Part shown: one piece after another, positions 35,998-46,213 of the stretch | How the letters are laid out: each line of letters starts with the position of its first letter | How positions within the stretch are numbered: position 1 is the first letter of the stretch | Origin: Shouchella hunanensis | Lineage (GTDB): Bacteria > Bacillota > Bacilli > Bacillales > Bacillaceae_D | NCBI RefSeq assembly: GCF_028735875.1 | Contig: NZ_CP117834.1 | Location: 3,832,001 to 3,896,000, forward strand | Direction of reading: 5' to 3' | Length of the DNA: 64,000 bases | Position numbers and translations under genes: made by a program | The notes under the pieces: generated by a model | What the model was told of the DNA's origin: nothing | The model's database searches: none | Seen by the model: only the letters and a program-made list of their open reading frames with translations

Positions 35998-36765
35998 TTA
36001 GCTAATATCGAATGAAGAAAAACCCGATTCAACCACATCGTACGTAATCTCTTCATTATCATCGTTACGTAGTTCAATAATACAGTCAAAGTCTTCTAGC
36101 TCATACTCTGTCTCTCGAATAAAAATATCCGGATGCTCTACAACCTTTACCGCTGGTAGACGCATAATATCATCAACTAGTATACGATGTTTTTCTGTTG
36201 CTCGCATGGTTGAAACGATGCCATCAATAATAAAAATGTTATCGCCATCCATTTCATCTTCAGCGAGCTGGCTGCGCACAGTTTGGCGAAGCAATGTGGA
36301 AGAAATAAACGACCATCGTTTATTCGCACAAACGCTCGCTGCTACAACCGACTCTGTCTTCCCTACTCGGGGCATACCGCGAATACCAATTAAATAGTGC
36401 TCATCTCTTTTCATCATTTCTGCCATGAAATCAACGAGTAAGCCTAATTCACGACGAATAAATCGAAACGTCTTTTTTTCTGTTACGTTTCGCTCAATAT
36501 AGCGACCATGTCGAATCGCTAGTCGATCTCGCACCCTCGGTTCACGAAATTTTGTTACAGTCACACTGCCAATTGTATGTAAGATTGCTTTAAATCGCTT
36601 GACATTGTCATCGTCAGTACTGCGAAGTAACATGCCTCGACGCGTATCGTCAACCCCATTAATCGTCACAATGTTTATAGAAAGCATACCAAGAAGAGAA
36701 GATATATCTCCAAGTATCCCTGGCCGGTTTTCATGTAGCTGGTACTCAAAATACCATTCTTTCAC
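35998..36765 (-). CDS. ymfK: DUF3388 protein YmfK
   Basis: The protein of 255 residues starts with an ACT-like segment (EWYFEYQLHENRPGILGDISSLLGMLSINIVTINGVDD) and contains a P-loop-like GIRGMPRVGKTES followed by a possible Walker B (DNIFIIDGI). It is conserved at this place in Bacilli; the function is unknown. The GTG at 36765 follows GGGAG at seven bases and matches the family start; the frame is open 35 codons further. Confidence 0.85.
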   Translation of the reverse strand: MKEWYFEYQLHENRPGILGDISSLLGMLSINIVTINGVDDTRRGMLLRSTDDDNVKRFKAILHTIGSVTVTKFREPRVRDRLAIRHGRYIERNVTEKKTFRFIRRELGLLVDFMAEMMKRDEHYLIGIRGMPRVGKTESVVAASVCANKRWSFISSTLLRQTVRSQLAEDEMDGDNIFIIDGIVSTMRATEKHRILVDDIMRLPAVKVVEHPDIFIRETEYELEDFDCIIELRNDDNEEITYDVVESGFSSFDIS

Positions 36766-36885
36766 CGTGCCACTCCCTTTCTCTAATAAATTGACAAATA
36801 AAGCTAATCTTCTTGGCTCTATGATATAGGATTCACTTTTAAAAGAAAAGCATTTTCCTTTAGAAACCACAAAACTACAAAAAGA

Positions 36886-36920
36886 AAAACTGCTTGTTCG
36901 TGTATACGAACAAGCAGTTT
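36886..36920 (-). terminator. Intrinsic terminator of ymfJ
   Basis: AACTGCTTGTTCG pairs with CGAACAAGCAGTT around TGTATA. A TTTTTC run follows on the minus strand. The 10-base core ACTGCTTGTT recurs in the hairpin before spoIIIE. Confidence 0.9.
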
Positions 36921-36923
36921 AAC

Positions 36924-37172
36924 TTATCTGTGGCCGACTAATTTCACCATCATATTCGCAATAGCATGTTGTTCTTTTTCATCAGCCACTTTCCAAAGTT
37001 CAGCAAGAACACGCTCTTGCTCGTTTTTAGGTTCTACTTGTTCAGCTAAATACTCACCAACTTGGTAAGCAACGTCGCTCACGATATTTTCATTCATTCC
37101 TTCGTGTTGCGCTTGATCAAGACGATCACCTAAAAATTCTTTCCAATGATCCCAGCTATCTAATACAGACAT
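36924..37172 (-). CDS. ymfJ: DUF3243 protein YmfJ
   Basis: This 82-residue acidic helical protein (SWDHWKEFLGDRLDQAQHEGMNENIVSDVAYQVGEYLA, then EQERVLAELWKVADEKEQHAIANMMVKLV) is YmfJ, a conserved Bacillus protein without known function. Neighbours ymfI and ymfK keep the B. subtilis order. Confidence 0.88.
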   Translation of the reverse strand: MSVLDSWDHWKEFLGDRLDQAQHEGMNENIVSDVAYQVGEYLAEQVEPKNEQERVLAELWKVADEKEQHAIANMMVKLVGHR

Positions 37173-37242
37173 GTGAATCCCTCCTCTAAGTTTTAAAAAA
37201 GATTCACACCTAGTATGCCTTCGTCAAACAGAAATATACATG

Positions 37243-37956
37243 TTAACAATGCCAAGCCCCATTCACTGAAAGTACTTGTCCATTAATATACGATGACCTT
37301 TCCTGGCTTAGAAATAATACCGCATGCGCTACCTCTTCCGGACGTCCTAACCGGCCAGCTGGAATGTCGTCTGCCAGTTCGGCTAGTTCTTGTTCACTAT
37401 AGATGGATAACATGTCACTGTTAATGGCCCCTGGCGCTACCGCGTTTATACGTACCTTACTTCGACCGACTTCTTTTGCAATGCTTTTCATAAAGCCATG
37501 CACACCGCTTTTTGCGGCTGCATAGACACTCTCCATACTAGCACCTTCCAGTCCCCAGATAGAAGTAATAAGTGTAATAACGCCTTTCTGATGGTGAATC
37601 ATTTGTGGCATCACTGCTTGAGTCAGTTTAATCGCACTCGTTAAATGCAATGTCATGGTTTCCTCTAGTTGTTGTGCACTAATATCTTGTAAGAGCTGAG
37701 GCTGGGAATTGCCGGCACAGTATACGACGATATCCGGGATATTCGGTAGTTGCTCCATAAGAGTGGCAACACCATCGATTTTCCCCAAATTAGCATAGAC
37801 TGGAATGGCATCACATTGCAATGATGCACACAAATCTCTTGCTTTCTTCTCATTACGAAAAAAATGAACATAGATGGTACTTGCTTCGAATTGAAAAGAG
37901 CGACAGACGGCTTGCCCGATCGCCCCTGTCGCTCCTGTCACTAAGACACTTCTCAT
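37243..37956 (-). CDS. ymfI: Elongation factor P 5-aminopentanone reductase YmfI
   Basis: This short-chain dehydrogenase of 237 residues has the NADPH motif TGATGAIG, the NNAG-equivalent YCAGNS, and the catalytic S-Y-K set in TSIWGLEGASMESVYAAAKSG. In B. subtilis YmfI reduces 5-aminopentanone on EF-P lysine to 5-aminopentanol, which supports translation of polyproline and swarming. Its ATG overlaps the ymfH stop by four bases, so the modification genes ymfF, ymfH and ymfI form one unit. Confidence 0.93.
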   Translation of the reverse strand: MRSVLVTGATGAIGQAVCRSFQFEASTIYVHFFRNEKKARDLCASLQCDAIPVYANLGKIDGVATLMEQLPNIPDIVVYCAGNSQPQLLQDISAQQLEETMTLHLTSAIKLTQAVMPQMIHHQKGVITLITSIWGLEGASMESVYAAAKSGVHGFMKSIAKEVGRSKVRINAVAPGAINSDMLSIYSEQELAELADDIPAGRLGRPEEVAHAVLFLSQERSSYINGQVLSVNGAWHC

Positions 37957-39248
37957 GACCCAGATTGATCATCCTTAACAATAAGTGTCGTTTTTGCTTG
38001 ATCAGAAAAATGAGCATGTAATACAGTTTCTAGATCGTTTACTGTAAGCTCTTCTAGAGTTGGCAATACAGCGAACAAATCCATATCATTAAAACGGTAA
38101 CGAGTAAATTCATTTGCAATGTATTCTGGCGAGTTTAACGCTTTAAGGAATCCACCAATTTTCTTTTTAATCACACGTGCTGTATCATCTTCATTCAGTG
38201 AACCTGCTTTAAATGATGCAATCGTCTCTTCTACTACCGTAATAAGCTGCTCCGGTTGTTGACTTTCACCACCGATAATGGAAAATCCAAATCCCTTTTC
38301 AGCAGTAAAATCAAACGAAAACGAGTCATCTGCAACACCGTTTTTATACATGTGCTCGTAGGCTTCTGAACTTGGTCCAAACATTAAGTCTAGGAGTACA
38401 TTGAGTGACAATTCGTAGCGAAGCAACTCTTGGCCTTGACGGCTTGCATTTGCTTCTTTATAGCCAATAAATACTTTTGGTGTTTGCACAGGCATGTGTA
38501 TAACATTTGTCGGCTTATCCACTTCCAGCGGCTCGTCTGGAAATGTACGGTCAATGCTCTCTGGCTCTGGAAACGATTTATTTGCTTGGTTTTCACGAAT
38601 AAGAGTCATCATTTCTTCCGGCTCCACTGAACCAACAATGAATAGTAACATATTGTTTGGGTGGTAAAATGTGTGATAGCACGTATAAAGATCTTCTTTT
38701 GTTATTTCATTAATTGAAGGCACAGTACCAGCAATATCTATTTTAACAGGGTGATGTTTATACATGTTTTCAATCGTTCCAAAATAAGCACGCCAATCAG
38801 GATTATCATCATACATCGTAATTTCTTGTTCAATAATGCCTTTTTCTTTTTCGACCGTTTGATCCGTAAAGTACGGGTGTTGTACAAAATCCATTAACGT
38901 TGTTAAATTTTCATTAACATTGGTTGTACTTGAAAACAAATAAGCGGTGCGAGTAAAGCTCGTAAAGGCATTGGCAGAAGCTCCTTGTTTGCCAAACGTA
39001 TGAAAGACATCCCCTTCTTCGCTTTCGAACATTTTATGCTCAAGAAAGTGAGCAATACCGTCAGGGACGCGAACCGGCTTGTCTTTACCAATTGGCTTAA
39101 AATGATTGTCAATGGAGCCATATTTTGTTGTAAACGTCGCAAACGTTTTATGAAATCCTTTTTTTGGCAAAATATAGACATCTAATCCATTGTCTAATTG
39201 CTCATGGTATAAGGTTTCTTCCAATTGCTTGTATTCAATCGGCTTCAT
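37953..39248 (-). CDS. ymfH: M16-family peptidase YmfH (EF-P modification-associated)
   Basis: The zinc motif is complete (GIAHFLEHKMFE, HxxEH, with the downstream glutamate in EKGIIEQEI). The 431-residue chain has the two alpha/beta M16 repeats. It pairs with YmfF, which lacks the motif, in the way M16B proteases work as active/inactive pairs. In B. subtilis the pair is linked to 5-aminopentanol modification of EF-P. The ATG at 39248 follows AGGGGG; the frame extends 16 codons further upstream. Confidence 0.92.
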   Translation of the reverse strand: MKPIEYKQLEETLYHEQLDNGLDVYILPKKGFHKTFATFTTKYGSIDNHFKPIGKDKPVRVPDGIAHFLEHKMFESEEGDVFHTFGKQGASANAFTSFTRTAYLFSSTTNVNENLTTLMDFVQHPYFTDQTVEKEKGIIEQEITMYDDNPDWRAYFGTIENMYKHHPVKIDIAGTVPSINEITKEDLYTCYHTFYHPNNMLLFIVGSVEPEEMMTLIRENQANKSFPEPESIDRTFPDEPLEVDKPTNVIHMPVQTPKVFIGYKEANASRQGQELLRYELSLNVLLDLMFGPSSEAYEHMYKNGVADDSFSFDFTAEKGFGFSIIGGESQQPEQLITVVEETIASFKAGSLNEDDTARVIKKKIGGFLKALNSPEYIANEFTRYRFNDMDLFAVLPTLEELTVNDLETVLHAHFSDQAKTTLIVKDDQSGS

Positions 39249-40528
39249 GCTTTTTCCCCCTGTCCTTTTAAAAAGTAGATCGTATCTAGCTCCCATTTGG
39301 AAACAGCTCGCACGACATCCTCTTTCGTGACGGTTTTAATGTTCTCTATACGCTCTTGAATGGACTTACGATGGTTCGCGACAATTTCATGATAAGATAG
39401 TTCTGCAATTCCTCTCGGCGCATCTAAGGCTTCTAACGCTTGATTAAGAAGCATGCCTTTTGCTTGCTCTACTTCAGCTTCTGAGAAATCACCCTTTTTC
39501 ATTGCTTTTTCTTGTTCCTGAATGATTTCAACTGCACGATCATACTTGTCAAATTCAATACCTGACATCACCATTAATACACCTTTATGGCTCTCAATTT
39601 GCGAAGCTGCATAATAGGCCAGACTTTCTTTCTCACGAACATTTATAAACAGTTTGGAAGAAGGAAATCCTCCAAATAATGCATTTCCAACTCGAGCTGC
39701 TTCATAGTCATCATCCGAAAAGGTAGAGTGGGTTCTATAACCTAAATGAAGCTTACCTTGCTTCACTTGCTGTTCATCATGAACGATGTGAACCTGTTCG
39801 ATCTCTTTGTCTGCTTTTGTAGGCTTAACCGTATTTACCGCTTTATGCTGCTCAGTAAACACTCGGCTTACAGTTTGTTTCACTTCTTCTTCTTGAAATG
39901 AGCCAATAACATACAAGTCAAATCGATCTTGTTCAAGCATTGACTGATACGCGTCGTATAAGGTTTGCGAATTTAATTGGTCCAAGTCCTTTTCTCTTCC
40001 ATACGGCGGCAATCGATAGGCTTCATGTTGGAACATTTCTTCTGTGATACGGACATTGGCATAGCGCATTTTATCATCATAAATCGAAGCAATTCGCTGC
40101 TTTAACGACCGTTTTTCTTGTTCCACTGTTTGGGTAACAAACACGCCATCCTCCAAAACAGGCTGGTAAACGAGTTGATGTAAAAGCGTTAAAGCCTCTT
40201 CAACTAACGAAACGGAATCCTTCAAGTACTGCTCTGAGGCTACATCCATTCGAAACGTAATGACTTGGGCTTCGCCTTTTTTTTGCACATCTGCCGTTAA
40301 AGTGGCACCATACATCTCTTCTAGCTTTTGTTTTAATCGCTTACGATTTGGGTGATCTTTTGTTCCACCTTGAAGAACATGAGGAATTAGCGCTCTTGCC
40401 GTCACCGTTTCTTCTTGAAGTGGCGCATTTACCATTAACATGATGCTAATTGTTTTAAACTTATCTGTGGCACCTAAATGAAGATGTAACCCATTTTGTT
40501 CCGTCGATTTCACTTGTAAATCCGTCAA
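39245..40528 (-). CDS. ymfF: Inactive M16-family protein YmfF (EF-P modification-associated)
   Basis: This 427-residue M16-fold protein has HVLQG where the active partner has HFLEH, so it should not bind catalytic zinc. The second half keeps the substrate-grip signature (FGGFPSSKLFINVREKESLAYYAAS). It probably forms a heterodimer with YmfH. The TTG start is preceded by AAGGAAG, and the gene overlaps ymfH by four bases. Confidence 0.9.
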   Translation of the reverse strand: MTDLQVKSTEQNGLHLHLGATDKFKTISIMLMVNAPLQEETVTARALIPHVLQGGTKDHPNRKRLKQKLEEMYGATLTADVQKKGEAQVITFRMDVASEQYLKDSVSLVEEALTLLHQLVYQPVLEDGVFVTQTVEQEKRSLKQRIASIYDDKMRYANVRITEEMFQHEAYRLPPYGREKDLDQLNSQTLYDAYQSMLEQDRFDLYVIGSFQEEEVKQTVSRVFTEQHKAVNTVKPTKADKEIEQVHIVHDEQQVKQGKLHLGYRTHSTFSDDDYEAARVGNALFGGFPSSKLFINVREKESLAYYAASQIESHKGVLMVMSGIEFDKYDRAVEIIQEQEKAMKKGDFSEAEVEQAKGMLLNQALEALDAPRGIAELSYHEIVANHRKSIQERIENIKTVTKEDVVRAVSKWELDTIYFLKGQGEKA

Positions 40529-40560
40529 TTTTCATCTTCCTTCCGTTAATCGTTCTACTT

Positions 40561-42894
40561 TTAGGATGTCGCCTCTTCATCGGATCTATTCCCTATAAGT
40601 ACTTCTCGCGGCTTACTACCCTCATATGGTCCAACAACGCCTCTTGCTTCCATTTCATCAACTATTCGTGCAGCCCTCGTATACCCAATACGGAAACGTC
40701 GCTGAAGCATAGAAACCGATGCCGTGCCGACTTCAATAACAAGGTCCACCGCATCGTTATAAAGATCATCCTCTGGCGCACTTTCTTTTGATTCAACTAC
40801 CGTTGGTTCCATTTCTTCTACATACTGGGCTTTTTGTTGCGAAACAACGTATGAAACAATTTTCTCTACTTCTTCGTCAGAAAGAAACGCACCTTGAATT
40901 CTTGTTGGCTTTGTTGCTCCCATCGGCAAGTACAACATATCTCCTCGACCAAGAAGCTTCTCCGCTCCTCCACCATCCAAAATCGTTCGAGAATCGGTTT
41001 GCGAGGAAACGCCGAACGCAATTCTTGAAGGTATATTTGCTTTTATTACTCCTGTAATGACATCAACAGACGGACGTTGCGTAGCAATGATCATGTGAAT
41101 ACCTGCTGCCCTAGCCATCTGAGCGAGTCTTGCGATTGAGTCTTCAACGTCCCCAGATGCAACCATCATTAAGTCAGCAAGTTCATCAACAATGACGACA
41201 ATATAGGGCAATGTCGGTTGTTTCGCATCATGTAGTTCATTTTGACGCTTAATATAGTCATTGTAGCCTTCCATATTACGCGTTCCTGAATGTGAAAACA
41301 AATCATAACGTCGCTCCATTTCCGCAACGACTTTTTTTAGTGCTTGAGATGCCTTCTTTGGTTCCGTAACAACGGGTGTTAACAAGTGAGGAATGCCATT
41401 GTATACATTCAGTTCAACCATTTTAGGGTCTATCATCATCATTTTGACTTCATGAGGTTTTGCTTTCATTAATATACTAGTAATAATGCCATTGATGCAT
41501 ACACTTTTTCCACTTCCAGTTGCACCAGCAACAAGGAGATGCGGCATCTTATTTAACGGTGCCAAAACCGGTTCACCTGAAATATCTCGGCCTAGGCCAA
41601 CTGAAAGGACTTCATGCTGTCTATCTGTCGAGCCACTTAATACTTCTTTTAGCGATACAATCGCCACTTCTTGGTTTGGCACTTCAATTCCAACAGCAGA
41701 TTTTCCTGGTATTGGAGCTTCAATACGAATATCTTTTGCTGCTAGTGCTAATGCTAAGTCGTCTGCTAAATTAACAATTTTGCTTACTTTCACTCCGACA
41801 CTTGGATTAACTTCATATTTCGTAACAGCTGGGCCTAAGTGAACTTTTGTCACTCGAACTTTCACTCCGAAACTTTCTAACGTTTTTTCAAGCTTCCGCG
41901 CATTCGATGTTAATTGTTGCTTTTCTGTAAGCTGATCAGGCTTAACTGGCGTATGTAATAAATCAAGATCCGGCAATAAATAAGACTCATTTGTCACATC
42001 TTCATTTACCAGTTCCGTTGAAAGTAACTCCATTTCTTTAGAGTCTTTCTCTTTGTCGTTCGACACCTCTTGAGCAGACTGCTGACGTTGATCAGCTATC
42101 GTCTCTTCTTTAGGCTGCTCTCTTTGTGAGAAATCAACAATTTCAGGTTCCTGCTTGCTATCCCAACGATCTTTTTCTCGTGTTTCTTCTTCTGGTAGAG
42201 GCTCCTCTTTTTTCTTCGTACGCGCTTGTTTACTACGTCTTTCATCATCCATTTTTTCTTTCGCTTCATTTCTCCATTGAGTAATGTCAGACCAAGTTGA
42301 TTTCACAAAATCTGTTACAAATAAATAGCTCCGACGATACCACTTACCTAGCATATCGCTTAAGGAACGCCCAGAAATTAAAATGGCCCCGACCACAATG
42401 AGCATCAGACATAACAAATACGTTCCAGCATTATCAAACAAAAAATGGCTTACTGCATAGCCAATCGCTCCGAGCATACCGCCACCTAAGTCTTCTGTTT
42501 GTCCGGTTGTAAGCTCCTGCCAAAACAACGCCCATGTGCTTTGAATAACTGAACCATTTTCAAGCGTGCCTTCAATAGTAAGCTGTCGAAATAAGCTAAC
42601 GTGCGCAATAATCGCTAGAGCGAGTACAACTGTATACATGCCACTCAATTGTCGATTCCAAATGGCTGGCTTCTTCCTTTTAATCATAATGTAAAGGGCT
42701 GTTATGAAAAAACCGATAGCAAGTAAAATAAACCACTCCCCTAGGAACAGGCGAAACAATCGTACAAATGCTTCTCCTACACTTCCTAAACGAGCGAGTG
42801 TTACAAGTGCGATGACGAGCAGACCTAATCCAATTAGTTCGAACGTTAATTGAGATTTCCATTGTGTTTTTTTTCGTTTCTTTCGCTTTGCCAT
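40561..42894 (-). CDS. spoIIIE: DNA translocase SpoIIIE/FtsK
   Basis: SpoIIIE pumps the forespore chromosome through the septum. The 777-residue protein has four N-terminal membrane helices (to about 170), a linker rich in E, K and Q (about 225-310), the alpha/beta motor with Walker A GATGSGKS (about 455), [10 protein letters not shown], and a C-terminal winged-helix gamma domain ([35 protein letters not shown]) that reads SRS-type sequences. The ATG at 42894 follows GAAGGTGA. Synteny with tepA-ylzJ favours spoIIIE rather than an sftA-like gene. Confidence 0.95.
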   Translation of the reverse strand: MAKRKKRKKTQWKSQLTFELIGLGLLVIALVTLARLGSVGEAFVRLFRLFLGEWFILLAIGFFITALYIMIKRKKPAIWNRQLSGMYTVVLALAIIAHVSLFRQLTIEGTLENGSVIQSTWALFWQELTTGQTEDLGGGMLGAIGYAVSHFLFDNAGTYLLCLMLIVVGAILISGRSLSDMLGKWYRRSYLFVTDFVKSTWSDITQWRNEAKEKMDDERRSKQARTKKKEEPLPEEETREKDRWDSKQEPEIVDFSQREQPKEETIADQRQQSAQEVSNDKEKDSKEMELLSTELVNEDVTNESYLLPDLDLLHTPVKPDQLTEKQQLTSNARKLEKTLESFGVKVRVTKVHLGPAVTKYEVNPSVGVKVSKIVNLADDLALALAAKDIRIEAPIPGKSAVGIEVPNQEVAIVSLKEVLSGSTDRQHEVLSVGLGRDISGEPVLAPLNKMPHLLVAGATGSGKSVCINGIITSILMKAKPHEVKMMMIDPKMVELNVYNGIPHLLTPVVTEPKKASQALKKVVAEMERRYDLFSHSGTRNMEGYNDYIKRQNELHDAKQPTLPYIVVIVDELADLMMVASGDVEDSIARLAQMARAAGIHMIIATQRPSVDVITGVIKANIPSRIAFGVSSQTDSRTILDGGGAEKLLGRGDMLYLPMGATKPTRIQGAFLSDEEVEKIVSYVVSQQKAQYVEEMEPTVVESKESAPEDDLYNDAVDLVIEVGTASVSMLQRRFRIGYTRAARIVDEMEARGVVGPYEGSKPREVLIGNRSDEEATS

Positions 42895-42919
42895 TCTGTC
42901 ACCTTCTACGTCATACTCG

Positions 42920-42950
42920 AACAAGCAGTCTAACTTATAGACTGCTTGTT
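42920..42950 (-). other. Perfect 13-bp hairpin before spoIIIE
   Basis: AACAAGCAGTCTA (42920-42932) and TAGACTGCTTGTT (42938-42950) form a perfect stem with a five-base loop. On the minus strand no T-run follows, so it is not a classical terminator. It lies between ylzJ and spoIIIE and could slow RNA polymerase or stabilise an mRNA end. Confidence 0.6.
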
Positions 42951-42980
42951 TCATCCTTATCAGTATAACATATCTGTATT

Positions 42981-43202
42981 TTAATAGCGTAACGTACTGG
43001 ATAAAATTGTACCAGGCTCATAGGCAGGATTTAAGTAAGCGTGTGGGTCACTTGAAAGCAAACGAATGATGCGATAGTCACCATCCCCTTGTTGCTCCAC
43101 CATTAACGAGCCTGCTTCACACGGTATGGTTAATTGCTTCTGAAAATCACTTTGATCTGTGGGATAAAGTTGTTCTAATGGAACCGTTGTGTATAAAATC
43201 AT
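42981..43202 (-). CDS. ylzJ: YlzJ-like protein
   Basis: This 73-residue protein starting [14 protein letters not shown] matches the YlzJ family found next to tepA in Bacilli. The function is unknown. Its ATG overlaps the tepA stop by four bases. Confidence 0.85.
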   Translation of the reverse strand: MILYTTVPLEQLYPTDQSDFQKQLTIPCEAGSLMVEQQGDGDYRIIRLLSSDPHAYLNPAYEPGTILSSTLRY

Positions 43203-43924
43203 TGTACGACCTCTGATGACTTTTGTTCATCTATGAGCTCGTTCAACTTCTTTATTGCTTGCCCAATCCCACCAACTTCATTAATCAATCCATATTCAAC
43301 CGCATCGGTTCCAATGACATTCGTACCAATATCTCTTGTTAAATTTCCTTTGGAGAACATTAATTCTTTAAATTTCTCTTCCGTTATTGAAGAGTGGTTT
43401 GTCACAAAATTAATCACGCGATCTTGCATCTTATCTAAATATTCAAATGTCTGCGGAACCCCAATGACGAGACCTGTTAAGCGAACTGGGTGTATCGTCA
43501 TTGTCGCTGTTTCGGCAATATACGAATAGTTTGCGGCGGTGGCGATTGGCACACCTATTGAATGACCACCACCAAGAACGAGAGTAACTGTAGGCTTTGA
43601 AAGAGAAGCGATCATTTCTGAAAGGGCAAGCCCCGCTTCCACATCACCACCAACAGTGTTTAAAATGATGAGCAATCCTTCAATTTTGGGGTTTTGTTCA
43701 ACTGCTACTAATTGAGGAATCATATGCTCATACTTTGTCGTTTTATTTTGCGGTGGTAGCTGCATATGGCCTTCAATTTGACCAATGACAGTCATACAAT
43801 GGATATTTGTTAGCCCCATATCCGGCACACCAGTCTGACCTAACGCTTGTATTTTCTCCACCAATGAACCTTTTTCCTCTTTTGGTTTTGCCGTATCTGG
43901 TGCTGGTTGCTGTTCGTCTGCCAT
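43199..43924 (-). CDS. tepA: ClpP-like protein TepA
   Basis: This 241-residue ClpP/crotonase-fold serine protease homologue is called translocation-enhancing protein in B. subtilis and is linked to degradation of small acid-soluble spore proteins. Residues [19 protein letters not shown] and the nucleophile region [14 protein letters not shown] are visible; an N-terminal polar segment of about 50 residues precedes the domain. AAGGAG precedes the ATG. Confidence 0.92.
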   Translation of the reverse strand: MADEQQPAPDTAKPKEEKGSLVEKIQALGQTGVPDMGLTNIHCMTVIGQIEGHMQLPPQNKTTKYEHMIPQLVAVEQNPKIEGLLIILNTVGGDVEAGLALSEMIASLSKPTVTLVLGGGHSIGVPIATAANYSYIAETATMTIHPVRLTGLVIGVPQTFEYLDKMQDRVINFVTNHSSITEEKFKELMFSKGNLTRDIGTNVIGTDAVEYGLINEVGGIGQAIKKLNELIDEQKSSEVVQ

Positions 43925-43994
43925 GATTCCACGCTCCTTTTAGTCTTACAACTAGTATGGTCTGCTTTCATTGGAATATGTGTAGGCGCAACTG

Positions 43995-44030
43995 AAAAAA
44001 ACCATTATGATTCGCATCATAATGGTTTCC
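43995..44030 (-). terminator. Intrinsic terminator of rnjB
   Basis: AAACCATTATGAT pairs with ATCATAATGGTTT, followed by TTTTTTC on the minus strand. Confidence 0.92.
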
Positions 44031-44035
44031 TTTTA

Positions 44036-45709
44036 TTATACTTCCATAATAATTGGTAAGATCATCGGACGGCGCTTTGTTTTTTCAAACAAAAAGCGGC
44101 TTAGCCCTTCGCGAATGTTACTCTTTAAACTAGACCATTCGCTCACATTTTCCGTCACACACTTTTGTAGAATAGACGACACGAGTTCGTTAGACTGCTC
44201 AAGCAACGCTTCCGATTCACGCACATAAACAAAACCACGAGAAATGATATTTGGACCAGACACAATCGTACTCGTCTTTTTATTTAACGTGACAACAACA
44301 ACGAGAATACCATCTTTTGAAAGCAAGCGTCGATCTCTTAAAACAATATTACCAACGTCGCCAACACCAAGACCATCAATGAGCACATGTCCCGAAGGAA
44401 CTTTCCCTGCGCGGCGAGCTTGATTGTTTGAAAACTCGACAACTTCACCTTTTTCCACAATATAAATACGCTCCGGCTTTATACCGACGTTTATTCCTAA
44501 GTCTCGGTGAGCGTGCTGCATGCGAATCTCTCCGTGAATAGGCAAGAAATATTTCGGCTTCATTAAATTGAGCATTAGCTTTAATTCTTCTTGAGAACCA
44601 TGACCTGAAGCGTGTACAGCCTGCGAACCATAAACAACATCAGCACCAATGCGATGAAGTTGATCGATAACAGACGAAACGCTTTTTTCATTTCCTGGAA
44701 TAGCAGATGCTGCAATAATGACCGTGTCATTATCTGTTATGGTAATGTGGCGGTGAGCGCCTCTTGCCATCCGTGTCAAAGCAGACATTGGTTCACCTTG
44801 ACTACCCGTTGTTAAAATAACAACTTGCTCTGGCTTATATCGATTGACTTCATCAATATCGATGACCAAATCCTTAGGCATTTTTAAGTAACCTAACTTA
44901 GAAGCAATGGTAATGACACGAACCATACTCTTTCCAACAATGGACAATTTGCGGTTCGCAGCAGCTGTCGCTTGTATCACTTGCTGTAAGCGGTGCACAT
45001 TTGAAGCGAAAGAGGTAACAATCAAACGTCCTGATGTTCGTGCAAATACATCTTTAATACCTATACCGACTTCCGCTTCGGATTTCGTCGTTCCTGGCCG
45101 TTCTGCGTTCGTTGAATCTGAAAGTAAGCAGAGTACACCTTTTTGTCCAATTGCCGCCATTTTACCAATTTCAGCATGTTTCCCATCAACCGGCGTTTGG
45201 TCAAACTTAAAATCTCCAGTGTGAACCACTGCACCTTGAGTTGTTTCAACACATACCCCGACACAATCAGGGATACTATGGCTTGTACGGAAAAATGATA
45301 CAGGCGTTTTCCCTAATTTCACTCTTGAATTAGAATCAATTAAGCGAAGGGTCGTTTCTTTTAAAATCCCTGCTTCTTTAAGCTTTTCTTCAACTAAGCC
45401 AAGAGTTAATTTTGTTCCATAAACAGGTACATTTATTTTCTTTAACACATAAGACAATCCACCAATATGGTCTTCATGGCCATGTGTTAGAATAATTCCT
45501 TTTACTCGCTCTTCGTTTTCTACTAAGTACGAAACGTCTGGAATGACGATATCAACACCGAGCATGTCGTCGTCAGGGAACATTAATCCAGCATCGACAA
45601 CAATGATGTCTTCATCGACTTCAATTCCATACATATTTTTTCCAATTTCTCCTACGCCTCCGAGGGCAAACACTCGGACTTTTCCGTTTTCTATTTCTTG
45701 CTTAGACAA
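44036..45709 (-). CDS. rnjB: Ribonuclease J2
   Basis: This beta-CASP metallo-beta-lactamase RNase has 557 residues. The metal motif THGHEDHIGG is complete, followed by VVHTGDFKFD and HASGHGSQEELKLML in the beta-CASP part and PIHGE. The C-terminal domain is present. By position (dapA upstream, tepA downstream) it is the rnjB/ymfA copy, which pairs with RNase J1. It starts at TTG with AGGAGG eight bases upstream. Confidence 0.93.
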   Translation of the reverse strand: MSKQEIENGKVRVFALGGVGEIGKNMYGIEVDEDIIVVDAGLMFPDDDMLGVDIVIPDVSYLVENEERVKGIILTHGHEDHIGGLSYVLKKINVPVYGTKLTLGLVEEKLKEAGILKETTLRLIDSNSRVKLGKTPVSFFRTSHSIPDCVGVCVETTQGAVVHTGDFKFDQTPVDGKHAEIGKMAAIGQKGVLCLLSDSTNAERPGTTKSEAEVGIGIKDVFARTSGRLIVTSFASNVHRLQQVIQATAAANRKLSIVGKSMVRVITIASKLGYLKMPKDLVIDIDEVNRYKPEQVVILTTGSQGEPMSALTRMARGAHRHITITDNDTVIIAASAIPGNEKSVSSVIDQLHRIGADVVYGSQAVHASGHGSQEELKLMLNLMKPKYFLPIHGEIRMQHAHRDLGINVGIKPERIYIVEKGEVVEFSNNQARRAGKVPSGHVLIDGLGVGDVGNIVLRDRRLLSKDGILVVVVTLNKKTSTIVSGPNIISRGFVYVRESEALLEQSNELVSSILQKCVTENVSEWSSLKSNIREGLSRFLFEKTKRRPMILPIIMEV

Positions 45710-46150
45710 TGATTTATCCTCCTAAATAATTGGTTATATTCTCTATTTCATTTGTTAATCAGAACGTAATCACGCGTATACTAGGTTCATTATTAGGTCA
45801 CTGTTAAAGAAACATCTAGAAAGCACAGCGCTATAAATCTTTTGAACCGCTCCTTAGCATTTGCCTAATGTCCCTGAAATGAATGGCAATATTCATACTA
45901 CAGAAGCTTCAAAAGATAGACACACAGTCTTTCGTACAGTCGCAGTTAACAATGAAAAAAAGAATAGATGGTGATCTTCTCACCTTACCCGAACGCATCA
46001 CTTGAAAACTAGTATACCTTAATTTTCTAGTTAAAAACAAGAGCCATTCCTCGAACACCGATTCTCCGACAAAAAATATCGATCCCTTTCAAATTGTTTC
46101 TTTTTCCGACAAAGAAACATTCTTGCAACTAAACCCCGTGTAACTATACA
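45710..46150. other. Gene-free region between dapA and rnjB
   Basis: No frame with a usable binding site was found. On the minus strand two copies of TTTGTCGGA, one base from the Spo0A box, lie at 46065-46073 and 46105-46113, 40 bases apart. A small GGTGA/TCACC stem (about 45972-45987) is followed on the minus strand by a T7 run. The rnjB promoter must lie here but I cannot place it firmly. Confidence 0.4.
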
Positions 46151-46198
46151 AAAAAAAGACATGCAGAACAACAAGAAATTGTTTGCTCTACATGCCTC
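46151..46198 (-). terminator. Probable terminator of dapA
   Basis: GCATGTAGAGCAAACAA and TTGTTGTTCTGCATG arms form a long hairpin with a few mismatches. A run of T follows on the minus strand. Confidence 0.8.
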
Positions 46199-46213
46199 AC
46201 ATTAAAGTTCGTT

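Noticed and set aside
45955-46011. 17-codon plus-strand frame MKKRIDGDLL-like
   Set aside because: No ribosome binding site and too short to support.
46080-46180. 29-codon minus-strand frame MFLCRKKKQFERDR-like between dapA and rnjB
   Set aside because: The only G-rich site is about 14 bases away and the frame covers the repeated TTTGTCGGA boxes; no sign of coding.
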